From Cristatella mucedo (Eukaryota > Bryozoa > Phylactolaemata > Cristatellidae): a DNA stretch of 64,000 bases. The notes beneath the pieces were generated by a model that did no database searches, had not been told where the DNA came from, and worked only from the letters and a program-made list of their open reading frames with translations. The position numbers were made by a program, and so were the translations under genes. The first letter of the stretch is position 1. Each line of letters starts with the position of its first letter. Shown here in pieces: positions 1 to 11,233 of this stretch. Location: assembly GCA_009760855.2 (NCBI GenBank), contig WPIO01000015.1, positions 5,768,501 to 5,832,500 of the forward strand. Reading direction: 5' to 3'.

Positions 1-49
1 ATCCATGACATGATGTGGTAGCACTCCGGACGATCGCATGGTTACTCAC

Positions 50-223
50 TCGGAGTCGACCGTCGAGTTTGGCTGGCCCGTCGTCGGCAATACGAAGAAC
101 GTACAGTGGCATGTTGTTGAATTCCTGCCCACCGCGAATGGAAAAGCCGAAGCCTCGCAGGCCGCGTGGCAGATCGATAGTATGAATCGTTCCTCGATCT
201 CCACTGCCATCGTCGCCAATCAT
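50..223 (-). CDS. Magi: MAGI exon: first part of PDZ5
   Basis: 174 nt, phases 0 and 0. After MIGDDGSGDRGTIHTIDLPR it reads [20 protein letters not shown] then YVLRIADDGPAKLDGRLR. Vertebrate PDZ5 has [29 protein letters not shown], an unmistakable match. Acceptor CGTGGCAG, donor CTCCGA|GTGAGT. The frame carries no long uninterrupted ORF, so it is easily missed. The second half of PDZ5 (VGDQI onward) and the C-terminus must lie to the left of the window. Confidence 0.96.
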
Positions 224-1085
224 CTGCCACGAAAGAACCAGCTCGAGCATAGATAGTGTGTGAGTGAAAGCGGGATGGAGGTGGCGGCAGGATTAAATGC
301 ACCTACCAGCGCTTATGTACAATGAGCTCAAAGTTTGCATAACACAGGAGCAACTTGAAATGGAGGATAAGCCGAGCAATCGGCCTGACACAGCACCAGC
401 TCGCTTGGCAATAAACTAAATGCAACAAGGAATGAAGTTCTAATGCAGTCCCTCCCACAGCAAACATTCAGTCCGGAGCTGAAGTGCACTGATTTACCAC
501 AAAACAGGCATCTCAGAACAGGCCGAGAGTGATGCTTGCCCAAAAAAAGTGGCACTTGCGTGAGAACGAATGCACAGGGAGAGAGAACCGTTGGAAGACA
601 TTCAACACTAGGCATTGCCAAGCACCTCGAGCTCGGCCAATCTTGTGACACTTGCCTGGCTCGGCCCGGGCCAAAGCCTCACCCAGTAAGCCTTCATTTT
701 GCAACACAATATCCCACCGTAGTGATGGACTATTAAGGGTAACAGTTCCCCGGTGCGAGTGTGATGCACGACACATAAGCTGCTCACACTTCCCATGACG
801 CAAAGTGCAACGCAGATGCTTCCCACGGCAGCCGAGCTCGTATCCTACTTCGAGTAGGCGAACACGATGTGTGAGCACTTTCGACGTGTCTGTTGCCTGC
901 ACAAATCAAGAGCGCTATCTGCCTTTGTTGGTACTCTTCAGATGATGGCTAATGCTAGAGCACTGGTCGAACTCCATCGGCACTCCCAGCATCGGCAACG
1001 GTGAGGCGCTCATCGACGGTGAGGCACTGATCGACGATCAAAAGTAGCACTACAGGTGATGGCGCAAGCAATGCACGATGGCCTG
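224..1085. other. Intron sequence, no recognised element
   Basis: First part of the PDZ5-proximal intron. Short open frames occur on both strands, but none has homology or a convincing exon structure. Confidence 0.5.
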
Positions 1086-1320
1086 TCTGGTGTGATCCAC
1101 CCATTCGACAGACTGGTCTGGCTGAACTGTTGCACTAGCTTCAGCCTCCTCGTGCTCTCAGGTCCTCTATGGACAATAAACTATTTGTTCCGTTCCGTCG
1201 CCAATAGAACGTTGGCGATAGAAGCTTTTGCTTCTCTTAGACAGGTCCTAGACTGTGGGACTCACCTTGCACAATTCTACTGCAACTGCGTCTACTCTCG
1301 CGATAGAATTTCATGATAAA
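1086..1320 (+). mobile_element. L2 (CR1-like) LINE fragment, 5' part of an interrupted copy
   Basis: Matches the L2 family in this window (copies at 30.4, 59.7 and 62.5 kb): C-terminal RT/post-RT frame with LNCCTSFSLLVLSGPLWTIN and a decayed GDRSF..GPRLWN-like block. The copy resumes at 1640 after an insertion of (TA)n(CA)n and a SINE B. Confidence 0.75.
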
Positions 1321-1374
1321 AATTAAAAAACATAGAAATTCTTATGCAACTGCATCTACTCTTGTAGATGCAAT

Positions 1375-1385
1375 TGCATATATAC

Positions 1386-1456
<71 letters not shown>
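1375..1456. repeat. (TA)n-(CA)n microsatellite
   Basis: About 50 bases of TA dinucleotides running into CA dinucleotides. In the sense of the adjacent minus-strand SINE B it lies at the 3' end and may have grown from its tail. Confidence 0.9.
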
Positions 1457-1650
1457 TTTGTACAGCGCCCTAAGAGAACTTAATCTCTATTCAGGCGCTT
1501 CACATATATAATATAATTCATTTATATAGCGCCCCAAGAGAACTTAATCTCTATTCAGACACTTGACATATGCCTCGGGGCTCGAGCCCACGACCTCGGC
1601 CAGACCTCGGCGAACACCCTAACCACTGGACCAAACCAGCTCGGCACCTC
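1457..1650 (-). mobile_element. SINE B copy with duplicated 3' tail
   Basis: On the minus strand the 5' head is tRNA-like: A-box-like TGGTCCAGTGGTTAGGG and B-box-like GGGCTCGAGCCCC. The 3' part carries the stem-loop tail (AGCGCC ... AGAGATTAAGTTCTCT ... GGCGCT) twice in tandem, at about 1521-1567 and 1462-1500. The same tail ends the L1 LINEs. It is inserted into an L2 copy. Confidence 0.75.
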
Positions 1651-1865
1651 GACTACCCTTCTGACTCAGCTATGTTTTTCATTTTCCCTCTGTTGCATGA
1701 GATGAAGACTGTTGGCGACCGAATGCGTACCGAAAGCCACTTAGTTTGTTTGCGTGCGCTATAGATCTGCGTAACAGCCCTCTCTGCTTAGCTTGTGCGA
1801 CTGTGTGGAGTTACAGCCGGCAGAGACACATACCTGCATGAGTACATGCATGCATACATACAGGA
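1640..1865 (+). mobile_element. L2 LINE fragment, 3' end of interrupted copy
   Basis: Continuation of the copy at 1086-1320: GATGAAGACTGTTGGCGACC through GTGTGGAGTTACAGCCGG, the family 3' terminus. Confidence 0.7.
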
Positions 1866-1920
1866 CGGAGCAGCGATTCGATTCGAGCACTCGTTCAATG
1901 CTCCAGCAGCCCAGCCTTAC

Positions 1921-2409
1921 CTGACCGCCAGCAGCCACACCCAATGCCGAGGATGGGTAGGCCGAGCCGCTGACAGCGGCGCCACCACCGACCGGAGCAA
2001 GGCTGGCCTCGCGCGATCGAGGCTGCTGCTGCGGCTGGTAGTGCTGACCAGCTGCATTGCCACCGATCGGCAGCTGGGCCAGAGAGGTCAGCAGCTGCTG
2101 CTGCTGCGGAGGCTGAGGCGAAGAAGAAGACGATGCATCGCGACCTATGATCGCGGGGCTGGGCTGAGCAGGGGCAGCCCCGAGGACCGACACATCGCCA
2201 CCGTAGGCCTGCACGCCAGAGTAATTGTCAGCATAGTTAGTGCCGCCCCTGGCGGCTGTGCCACGCCAGGCGAACGAGGGCGGTAGCGACCTCTGACCGA
2301 GTGCGCCGCCACCGGGGTGCCTTGGACCACTGCCGCCTCCGCTCATCCGGAGCAGTGTGTCGCTCTCGCCGATGGCCGGCAGAGCCATCGCACTCGTCAT
2401 CGTGCCGTA
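1921..2409 (-). CDS. Magi: MAGI exon: Ser/Gly/Gln linker between PDZ4 and PDZ5
   Basis: 489 nt, phases 0 and 0, exactly 163 codons. Acceptor TCGCCCGCAG, donor GTCAG|GTAAGG. It is low complexity: Gly-rich ([18 protein letters not shown]), Tyr/Asn ([11 protein letters not shown]), a Ser run ([16 protein letters not shown]) and Gln. No domain is recognised. The position, between PDZ4 and PDZ5, is a variable linker in other MAGI proteins. The frame follows from the phase-0 end of PDZ4 and the phase-0 start of the PDZ5 exon. Confidence 0.88.
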
Positions 2410-2545
2410 CTGCGGGCGATGCAGGAAGAACACGTGACAGCATGCCATCAAGTCCTCCGCCGCAGCCAGCCCAGCGCCCCCAAGAATGCGATTGCAGCAA
2501 GCTTGGGAGAGTGATGTGACGTGCCACGCATTTAGCAACACTTAC

Positions 2546-2748
2546 TAATCCGCCTTCGGATGCTCCTGCTGCCGAGTAAACTATCTGCGGGGCTACAGTG
2601 AGAGTGACCTGGAACCCCGAGTCCTTGATTATGTTGACTATCTCTTCGTGCTGCAAGCCACCAATGCTGTGTCCATTGACTGAAACAATCCGGTCGCCGA
2701 CGTGCAATCGCCCACACCGCATGGCCGGGCTTCCCTCATTTATCCGAC
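2546..2748 (-). CDS. Magi: MAGI exon: rest of PDZ4
   Basis: 203 nt, phase 1 in, phase 0 out. Reads [20 protein letters not shown], then [20 protein letters not shown] and [15 protein letters not shown]. Vertebrate PDZ4 has [25 protein letters not shown]. The helix alpha-2 His (LQHEEIV) again marks a class I binding pocket. Acceptor CTTCTGCAG, donor GATTA|GTAAGT. Confidence 0.97.
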
Positions 2749-3128
2749 CTGCAGAAGACGGTGAATCCTTAGATGTCGATGCAGGGATTTCAGTATTCCG
2801 GCAAAAATAACACCGCAGCCACAGCACCCCTGCTGCCACCACCACCAACACTAATAGTAGCCAGGTAGACAAGTAGGCGATAGGGTAGCCAAGGCGGTGG
2901 CCAATTTTCTCAATATCTGAGAATAATAGGTTGCCATGTAGGTTAAATCTTGTCGTTGCCATACAGGTTAAATCTTATCGATAAATAAATAAGTCACTAC
3001 TAATAATGGCATTCAAACTACAAGGCTCTGCCCCAAGACCTTCACGATAACAAGTTGAGGTTTCCCAAAAGTGAACAAAATGCAGCAAGCAATCAAATAA
3101 AAGTGGCTGCAGCCAGAGCTATACATAC

Positions 3129-3287
3129 CAATCTTAAAACCTCCTTCGGGCGCATCTGGTCGCGCAACAGAGGAGACGATAACAAATCCAAAACCTTCGT
3201 TCTCGCCTCGGACAATCGTCACATCATAAGGTCGAGTGGCATCGACAGTGTGAGGTGAGGCTTGCATTGCCCGAGCTGGCGGTGAAG
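3129..3287 (-). CDS. Magi: MAGI exon: linker and first part of PDZ4
   Basis: 159 nt, phases 1 and 1. After a short linker (ASPPARAMQASPHTVDA) it reads [20 protein letters not shown] and VSSVARPDAPEGGFKIG. Vertebrate PDZ4 has [21 protein letters not shown], which is diagnostic. Acceptor TTTTGTGCAG, donor GATTG|GTATGT. In sense, a (TC)n tract sits 70 to 370 bases upstream of the acceptor. Confidence 0.97.
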
Positions 3288-3353
3288 CTGCACAAAATGA
3301 GGACTGCTTAACCATGTGGCCACAATGCGGGAAATTGCACCAACACACAGAAC

Positions 3354-3660
<307 letters not shown>

Positions 3661-4105
3661 AGGGGAGAGGGAGGGAGTGATTAGACAAAGAAAAAGAGAC
3701 AAAGTTAAGAGACAGAGTGAGACTGGGTGAGAAGAGGCGATAGAGAGACAGACCCATACACATTGGACTTTATGTATGCAGCTGCCAGCAGTGTTTTCAC
3801 AAGATGCTTGTAATTAGTGCACGAAACCGCACAGCTGCCAATCAGTTGTTCGACAATGGAGTGGCATGTAAACAGAGCAAAATCCTGACATGCAAGTAGG
3901 GACACGTGGAAATAGCATCACCGTTGTTGGCTGCACAAACGTGAAAAACATGGAAGCAAAGGGGTCAAACTAGATCAAGACAATCAACAAATAGGTAAAT
4001 GAATTTTGCAGTCACTGGTTGAGTAAATGGAACAAGCAGCTCTAGCAGACACATTCAAAACAGATGAGGGTGGATATACGATAGTAAAACATGAAGTCAG
4101 GTAAA

Positions 4106-4303
4106 GCCTAGTGCAGCAGTTCTCAACCTGGGGTTCACGACTCTTTGGGGATCGAACGATCCTGTCACAGGGGTGGCCTGAGACCATCGGAAAACACGCA
4201 TTTTCACATTTTGCATACAGTAACTTTATGGTTGGGGGTCGCCACATGACGAACTGTATTATAGGTCGCGGCATTAATGAGGTTGAGAACCACTAGCCTA
4301 GTG
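4106..4303. mobile_element. 182-bp SPIN-like hAT non-autonomous element with 8-bp TSD
   Basis: The element spans 4114-4295. It has terminal inverted repeats (5' CAGCAGTTCTCAACC, 3' GGTTGAGAACCACTA) and a perfect 8-bp target duplication GCCTAGTG at 4106-4113 and 4296-4303, the hAT hallmark. Internal blocks such as TTTGGGGATCGAACGATCCT, GGTTGGGGGTCGCCAC and GGTCGCGGCATTAATGAGG look like the ends of the SPIN/URR1 hAT family known from tetrapods. The internal region is shortened and there is no transposase, so it is a MITE-like derivative. Family identity comes from recall of the consensus and was not aligned. Confidence 0.85.
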
Positions 4304-4349
4304 TATGCAGATCTATACCAAAATGCACTGACTCTGGGTTATGGAAAGG

Positions 4350-4530
4350 TATACCCCTGGGTCTTAGCCACGGGGTAAGGTTCTCAACAGTTCACGACTA
4401 AGGTCGCGGGTTCGAGTACTGTAGTAGGGGATCCTTTATCGCACACTGCAAGCTGTAGTGATAGCCGTTACGGCTCTTCTGCCACTTTACAAATGAGGTT
4501 GGTGAATCAGCTAACCGCATGACCGGGCTT
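4350..4530 (+). mobile_element. SINE A copy
   Basis: tRNA-like head with B-box GGGTTCGAGTACT, then the family body GGGGATCCTTTATCGCACAC and GATAGCCGTTACGGCTCTTC, ending near GGTGAATCAGCTAAC. Diverged. Confidence 0.75.
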
Positions 4531-5147
4531 CTCCAAACTGTATGCGCCCACAACATGGTCTGTGTAAATATTGCACTCTAAGCAACCCAACTAAAAGAAC
4601 ATCGCTCGGCTTAAGGGTAAATGCTGAGAAAATATTAATAAGATCGATCCAACAATGGAATAATTGTTCAGGTTACCTTTCAAAAGACTGCTGTTGCTTG
4701 CTGCGGTACATGCTTGTGACTTCTAGACAGCTTCATTTACAGTGTAGGTAAGCGCTATGTAAATTCCATAACTCGGCCAATGCTTGACAGATTAACATGA
4801 AATTTCAATTGTTTAAGTTCAGTTTGCTTGTTCAGCACCACTGCAGAAGTTCCTTTCTGATTTCAGTTGGATAGGTTTCACTTTACAAGTCCGTGGTTTC
4901 AGAATATTGAGTTCAATGACGTTTGATGACACGCATAGCAAAACTGATCCAGCCAACGATCGAAAATAAACTCCTGGGTCAGGCTCGCTAGGTCCCTTCG
5001 GTTTGCTCTCACACAGCCGCCGTGGCGAGTGCTGATGCAAGGACAGCGCGACTGCAGGCTCAGGCGCCACATTGCATGACAGGCTATTCGGGAGACAGCG
5101 AAAGACGAGTGGCAGATGCACAGGCTGCAGCTGCTGCAGCTTCTTAC

Positions 5148-5340
5148 CCTGGATGAGCATGCGTCGGCGAATGCGCATATCCACCTTGCCGCGACTTGCC
5201 GAGCCACCCATCAGCTGCACAACTCGGTGATGCGACTCGCCAAGCGTCGACACGCCGTCGATGGCGATGATCTCGTCGCCTGTCTGCAGGCGGCCGTCGA
5301 CGTCTGCTGCACCACGAGGCACAATGTGACCTATCGCCAC
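5148..5340 (-). CDS. Magi: MAGI exon: rest of PDZ3
   Basis: 193 nt, phase 0 in, phase 1 out. Reads VAIGHIVPRGAADVDGRLQT, then GDEIIAIDGVSTLGESHHR and VVQLMGGSASRGKVDMRIRR. Vertebrate MAGI PDZ3 has [29 protein letters not shown], among the closest matches in the window. The His of helix alpha-2 (SHHRVV) marks a class I PDZ, expected to bind S/T-x-hydrophobic C-termini. Acceptor CTGCTGCTCAG, donor CCAGG|GTAAGA. Confidence 0.97.
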
Positions 5341-5399
5341 CTGAGCAGCAGCAAGGACATTGCCATCTGACCACTGCCACTGACAGGGCACGCTTTACA

Positions 5400-8234
5400 T
5401 CACGGGGGAAGAGAGGGACTGGGCAGTGGCAATGCCTCACATCCACCCACTGACAATCGGTGAGCACCAGTAAGCAACACAGCAGCCGGCCAGCCGGCTG
5501 CCCGGGCAGGCACTGTGGGGCTGCTGCTCGACTGTCAGGATAACTCGATAGCTGGATAGGCGGCTCTAGTGAACCGTACGTGGACATTAATCACACATCG
5601 GGCAAGGCCACTCAAAATGAACCATGCAGGCGTGCATCTATGGCCATCTGTGCAGCAGTCACATTACTCATCGGGGAGGCTCGGCTATTCATGTACAGCC
5701 GGAAGTGTTCAACTTCGGTTCCCATGGCTTTTCGCTTTCGTAATCAATCTGCCGATTGCGAATGGCATTAGCAGCAGGCCAACACTGGAACTCTGCGCAT
5801 GCATTCTAGCTATAGACGGACAAATTGAGAAGCCAACATCCAGCATTGGCCGGAATGTACCTCTGAATTCGTTCAAAAATGTCACACAAGACTTTGGTCA
5901 TACATCACTAAGGTGATTCATATACATGTGCACCCGTTTAATGTGTATTTAAAAGACTGATTTCGTTAAGCCCGCTGTGTGATGGCAGCAGTTACACTCG
6001 TTCGTGGCAAACAGATGATCTGACGATTAGCAGGTTCTCAGTCACAAAAGCTGGCCGGCAGTAACCCTCAATGGTGTAGCCAGTCGGCCACACACAAGAT
6101 GCAAGGAAATGAAGACGAGATCCCGAAAACGAAACGAAGACGAAAACCCGAGGACGGTTTTCCAAAGAAGATATTGCAGATGAAGTACCCACAGACAAGC
6201 AGTAATTGCATCTTCAAGCTATGCCCGAGCTGACAGCTGAATGTATGGCACCCCATCAGTATCATATTGGCTTTAACAGTTAAATGTCAAATATGTGGTA
6301 TCAGTTCGGAATGCATTGCACCAAGACCCTCGGATGACGCCTCAGGCAACGTCTTAAACTAAACATCCATTTCAAAAAGCAACAATATTAACCAACCCCA
6401 CAGGACGTGTCGTCATGCATGCTTTTCACGGTAGGGGCAGTAGGATCGCCACAAGTAACACACCAATCCATGCAAGAAGTAAGACGTTGCCATAATCAAT
6501 CGCAATCAACCGTGATCTACTAAAAATCGGTTCCATGAAACTCGGAACAACGATTGCATGTAGCTCATGCATTTTTGCATCTCCAAAATTTCACGGCTCT
6601 CTGCTTGCGCATTCTCCAGAAAATAGCCATTGCAGTGCCGCAAATGGTTAGCTGTACAGCTGAAGAGAACGACTGGTCGCAGAGCAACTTTGCAGTATCC
6701 TTTCTGAAGAATGCAAGAATGGAATGCCTTGGACTTCAGAACATCCAAAAAATACCGACGCATCATGTGCCCAACTCACTGCTCCACTACAAAGCACCTT
6801 CGGTCAATTTTCTCGAGAACACATGTAGGATACCACAAAATTACTTCGATGTAAGAAAGCAACTAAACACAGTTTATGTAATACAAATCATTACATGTTT
6901 ACCCATGCAGCCTATTTTTAATTACTTGAAGGGTAGATCGCAGCTGAGCACAGTAATATAGCAGTATGTGGCTCCCACAAATGCGGCCAACATGAAGAAA
7001 AAGCTGCATATCTGCACATGCACATTGTTCGACAGTGGGATCGATGTGCAAACAGCATACAGAGTATAATAGCAAAAGCAAAAGAAAGCGATACCATTAA
7101 GCTAGAGACCATTAAGAAAGGCGTATTCCTGTAGATAAAAACGAGTGTCAGCTCCTAGTGATGATCACATGCACTACGCCGAGTACGATGACAGGTAAGT
7201 GACATCCATCATGGCCAAAGCTCTAGAGCACGAAAACCAAACCCCAATTCCAACCATCAGACTACTCTCATGCATCTATCTTACAATCATCGGCTCCTCA
7301 GGCCAAAAGACCTGTCTAAGATCTCACCGAAGAAAAGAAAAAGAGAAATGATTGCCACAGAAGCTGATGTCTGCATTTCTGAACCGGCGGTACGGCATCT
7401 CATTGCAGGCATTAGCTGTGCACGTCAGCTCGGGGTCTGGGCCAGGGCTTATCGGCCTTTAAGGTAACACGGAAATGTATTGTAAAAGTCTCATGGATGG
7501 CATACCGATAGCAAGTAAACTGCAGCTTGATTCTGTTGCTCACGGGGAAGCTGCAGGCTTGCCCATCACTTGAATCATAACGATAAATGGCTACTTTGCC
7601 CAACCCAGATGTTTAGCGAGGTGGAACGGGTTTTGCAAAAGCTAGGTCCGGTCACACTCAAGCCCACTGACCTGTAAAACCTAAGAGTGAAAGCCACTCT
7701 CGAGCTGTTTCTCTCTATGCTATCCCTTGTCTCTCAAACCAAATATCTGTCTTGTTTGCTGGGAGCATACCCACGCATTCCCTAACCTAGATAAAATCGG
7801 CTCACTGTTTCACACGGTATCGGTGGGTAAAAGCTCTCTGATATGCTGCAATTGGAGATCAGATCGTGCTTTGCCAGCCTGGCCTGGCCTGATTCAATGG
7901 CCGAAGGTACGGTTCTTGGGCCTCCGTACGAACCATTGTATTCGTGCCCCCTGAAGTATCTCACTGGCAGACGTACAGACTTCCAACGAGCCGCGCAGAC
8001 ATATTTTCACCAGACTTTTCCCTGTGACACAAATCAAGCCTCGGTGGAAGATGCTCAAGAGGAGAATCTAGCTATATCTAAAGCTTTTGCAATCAAACGT
8101 TTAGTGCAGCACGAGGCAGGGCACGTGACGAGGGCTGACCGAGCCACCGTCACAGATGCACTCGAGCAGCAAGAGGCTGCAGCAGCGCCTGCGGACTGAG
8201 CTGGACCGAGCAGAGGTGGCAATTGCAGGAGAGA

Positions 8235-8278
<44 letters not shown>

Positions 8279-8350
8279 GAGAGAGAGAAAAAAAGATGCG
8301 CGTCAATTGAAGCCTCGGAATGGACTCTGGGCATCACTGCTGAAATAGGG
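5400..8350. other. PDZ3 intron, first 3 kb without a recognised element
   Basis: Part of the 4.27-kb intron inside PDZ3. Several short frames on both strands (for example 135 codons at 6554-6961) show no homology, no coding-like composition and no paired splice sites. No repeat family of this window is recognised. Confidence 0.5.
8228..8290. repeat. (GA)n microsatellite
   Basis: Slightly interrupted GA tract directly before a SINE A copy. Confidence 0.9.
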
Positions 8351-8512
8351 TGGCTGATTTAATAGCCTCGTTTATATAGCGGCAGAACAGCCTTAACGGC
8401 CATGACCACCGCTGGCGGTGGACAATAAAGTATCACTCCTGTAGGACTCAAACCCACGACCTAGGTCGTGAAGGGCGAGCACCTTACCTCCTGGGCAAAG
8501 ACCCACGGGCGC
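8351..8512 (-). mobile_element. SINE A copy
   Basis: Minus-strand copy: tail GGCTGATTTAATAGCCTCGT, body with GGACAATAAAGTATCACTCC, and the reversed B-box GGACTCAAACCCACGACC. Confidence 0.75.
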
Positions 8513-8996
8513 TAAGGGAGGCCGCAAGATTTCGCGGAGACCCGGTGAGGAGCCAAGGGCTTTGGCTTGGCATCTGAGACATAATCGCTTCTTGGCCCCT
8601 GGCGAAGCATGACACAATCGAGTAGAGCAGCCACAACCTCAGCTTCAACTACGTCGACTGCAAGGTACCTAGATCGGTTGCGCTAAGAGAGGTCGCGGGC
8701 AGCTCGGGGACGAAGGGGACTAGACTCGGGCGCCTCAAGCAAGAATGAGTCACCGATACTCGCGATGTGTATCAGAGGTAGCAACTCAATGGAAAAGAGA
8801 AGCACGATACCGCATTATCAAAAAAAGCGGTGCAGAATCACACGCGACAGCCAAGGCTAGTCAGCGGAACGGATTGAGCAAAGATGCGAGCAGAGGGGCC
8901 GGGCAGACCCAGAACCGCTGCCGGAGGCGGTGAGTACAGCATATCCCAATGTTAACAAGAAGAAGCAGCCACGTCTGAGCATGCACCTCTACACTG

Positions 8997-9095
8997 AAGA
9001 GAGAGACAGAGAGAGGGAGAGGAGGAGAGAGAGAGAGAGAGGGAGAGGAGGAGGGAGAGAGAGAGAGGGAGAGGAGGAGGGAGAGAGAGAGGGGG
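8997..9095. repeat. GA-rich minisatellite
   Basis: Repeats of GAGAGAGAGGGAGAGGAGGAGG about 30 bases long, three copies with variation, embedded in 400 bases of purine-rich sequence. Confidence 0.8.
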
Positions 9096-9612
9096 ATGGG
9101 TAACGGATAGAGAAAAGGAAAATAATGAGCAGAAAGATGACTCAGCATTATAGAGAAGAGATCAGAGAAAAGGGGAGACATAGAAAGACACTGGGAGATA
9201 AGATAAGACGGATTAGAACAGAGTGAGACGAAAGAGACTAAAGAGACATGCAGATGAGAAAGTCGAGGTGAGAGCAAGAGAGAGAAGCGGGGTATGAGAG
9301 TCGGGGATGAGAAAACAGGGCAGGGTAGCCAATGAGTTGAAAAAAATGAGTGGGCAAATGTGATTAGTTAGCATATGCTGCCAACCACAATTCTAGAACA
9401 CGCTGGGCCATGGCAAATGACCATATCGAGGCGTAGCCACATATTTAAGGCTGCATCTAACCTACGGCAATCCATTTAACATTGGTTCACGGCACGACCG
9501 AGGCTACACTGCACACTGGCCTGCATACTGAGCTGTAGCGAGTGCAGCGGCACGGCAGGTTGTGGCCAGTTGCAGTCCTGGCCGAGAGTCACACTCTGAC
9601 ACTCAGTCTTAC

Positions 9613-10916
9613 CTGGGTGCCCTCCTCTGGCCCGCCGACGATTCGAAAACCAAACCCGCTCTCTTGCCTATGCAGCGTGACGTCGAGCTCGACCACCTGC
9701 TCCCGATAGATGGGCAGCACAGCAGCTGAGGGGGCAGCAGTGAGCTGCACTCCTGCAGTCGGCTGCTCAGCGATGGCAGCGCCTATGGGCATGACACGCT
9801 GATACAGCACCGGGCCATGGCGAGCTCCGCCGGACACGGCCACTGCTCCACGACCGAACTGAGTGGCGGCTGCTCGATCGCCGACAGGATCGCTGCGCGC
9901 CACCTGCCAGCCGTTCTCATCGATGGTGACTCCTCGAGAAGCAGCAGCAGCCGCGGGCACAGTCATGGCTGCTGCTGCCTCGGCTGCTGCTGCAGCACGG
10001 TCCATGGCAGCGCGGGCGCGCCTGTCCTCGATGGGATTCGGAGTTTTCGACCGATAGCGAGAGCTATTCACCGAAGCTAGCTGCGCGTCCAGTGTTGACA
10101 TGGACTCGGGGCCAGGTGTCCTGGCCCGACGCGGCAGCGCCTCGGACCCTGCCGCCATTGGCTGGCCCTGTTCGATCGGCCTGTACTGCAAGCCGTACCG
10201 ATCCTGCCCGGAAACGCTTGGCTGCTGCTGTGGGGACAAACCGAGGTCGCCCTCGAACATCCACGGCTGCTGCCGGACGGGATAGCTGTACAGGCTTTCT
10301 GGCTTCACAGGCTGCTGCTGCTGCTGTGGCTGCTGCTGTAGCTGTGGCTGCTGCTGTAGCTGCTGCTGCTGCAACTGTGGCTGCTGCTGCTGTGATTGCT
10401 GCTGCAGCGGTGGTTGTTGCTGCAGCTGCGGCTGCTGCTGCTGTGGCTGCTGCTGTAGGGGTGGCTGTTGCTGCAGCTGCGGCTGCTGATGCGCCTGCTG
10501 CTGCAGCTGTGGCTGCTGCTGCTGTGATTGCTGCTGCTGCCGTGACTGCTGCTGCTGCTGCGCCTGCTCAGCTCGTCCATCGGCAGCCCCTGATAGGTTC
10601 GAGAATGTGCTGCTGTCGGCTGCAGCAGATGCTGCCAGCCTAGGGCCTGCCACAGGCGCGACACCGTCCTCTCCATGATGAGCAGCAGCCGGGGCACGGC
10701 CGCTGTCAGCTAGGGCCGGGGCTACCGTACCAGCTATGCCTGGAGCAGCTGCAGTCGGTATCTGCGGCTCGGCCTTGCTGCTGGCGGCCACCCGGGCAGA
10801 AGCCTCAGACGACAGCTGCAGCGGTGGTGACGTCACCTCTACTAAAGTGCTGACATTAGATTTAGCCGGTACAGGCGGTGCTCTATCACTGCCATCTTCG
10901 TCACTGTCTTCGTCAG
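9613..10916 (-). CDS. Magi: MAGI exon: Gln-rich linker and first part of PDZ3
   Basis: 1304 nt, phase 1 in (GTTGTAG acceptor), phase 0 out (CCCAG|GTAAGA), 434 codons without a stop. The exon starts with an acidic stretch (DEDSDEDGSD), then Ala/Ser-rich sequence, then a tract of about 85 residues (10313-10570) that is mostly Gln with Pro, Leu and Ser interruptions, in CAG-rich codons. After Tyr- and Arg-rich linker sequence it ends with VVELDVTLHRQESGFGFRIV and GGPEEGTQ. Vertebrate PDZ3 begins [21 protein letters not shown], so the PDZ identity is clear. Vertebrate MAGI also has poly-Gln, but after WW2, so this tract is in a different place. The long exon contrasts with the neighbouring short ones. 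Confidence 0.95.
10313..10570 (-). repeat. Coding CAG/poly-Gln tract
   Basis: CTG-rich on the plus strand, CAG in the gene sense, inside the PDZ3 exon. The Gln runs of 3 to 6 are broken by CCG, CTG/TTG, TCA and CAC codons, so the tract is interrupted rather than pure. Confidence 0.9.
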
Positions 10917-11233
10917 CTACAACACAAGCAGGATCCACGAACCATTACCATACAGGCACGAGGGGGGCAAGATCAAGTCCGCAGGCATGCATGCACGAGA
11001 CTTGGAAGGAAGAAGAACCTGGGAGAGCAGAGCGCACAACATCTATAAGCAAAACCGAGAGCAAAACCGAGCGGATTAATTCAGCAGCTTCTGTTCTACT
11101 TTCACTTGCGTAGCAATATAAGTGCCCGAGCTTCCTCAAAATAAGGACATCACTTGTAAGCTGGAACATGTATTCGTGGCATCCCATCTAGACATCTATA
11201 ACTAGCTAATTGCAGGTCTTGCTGCATGAGCAA

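Noticed and set aside
1795-2286. 163-codon plus-strand frame, and the frames at 9817-10643 and 22399-23075 on the plus strand
   Set aside because: Antisense shadows of MAGI coding exons.
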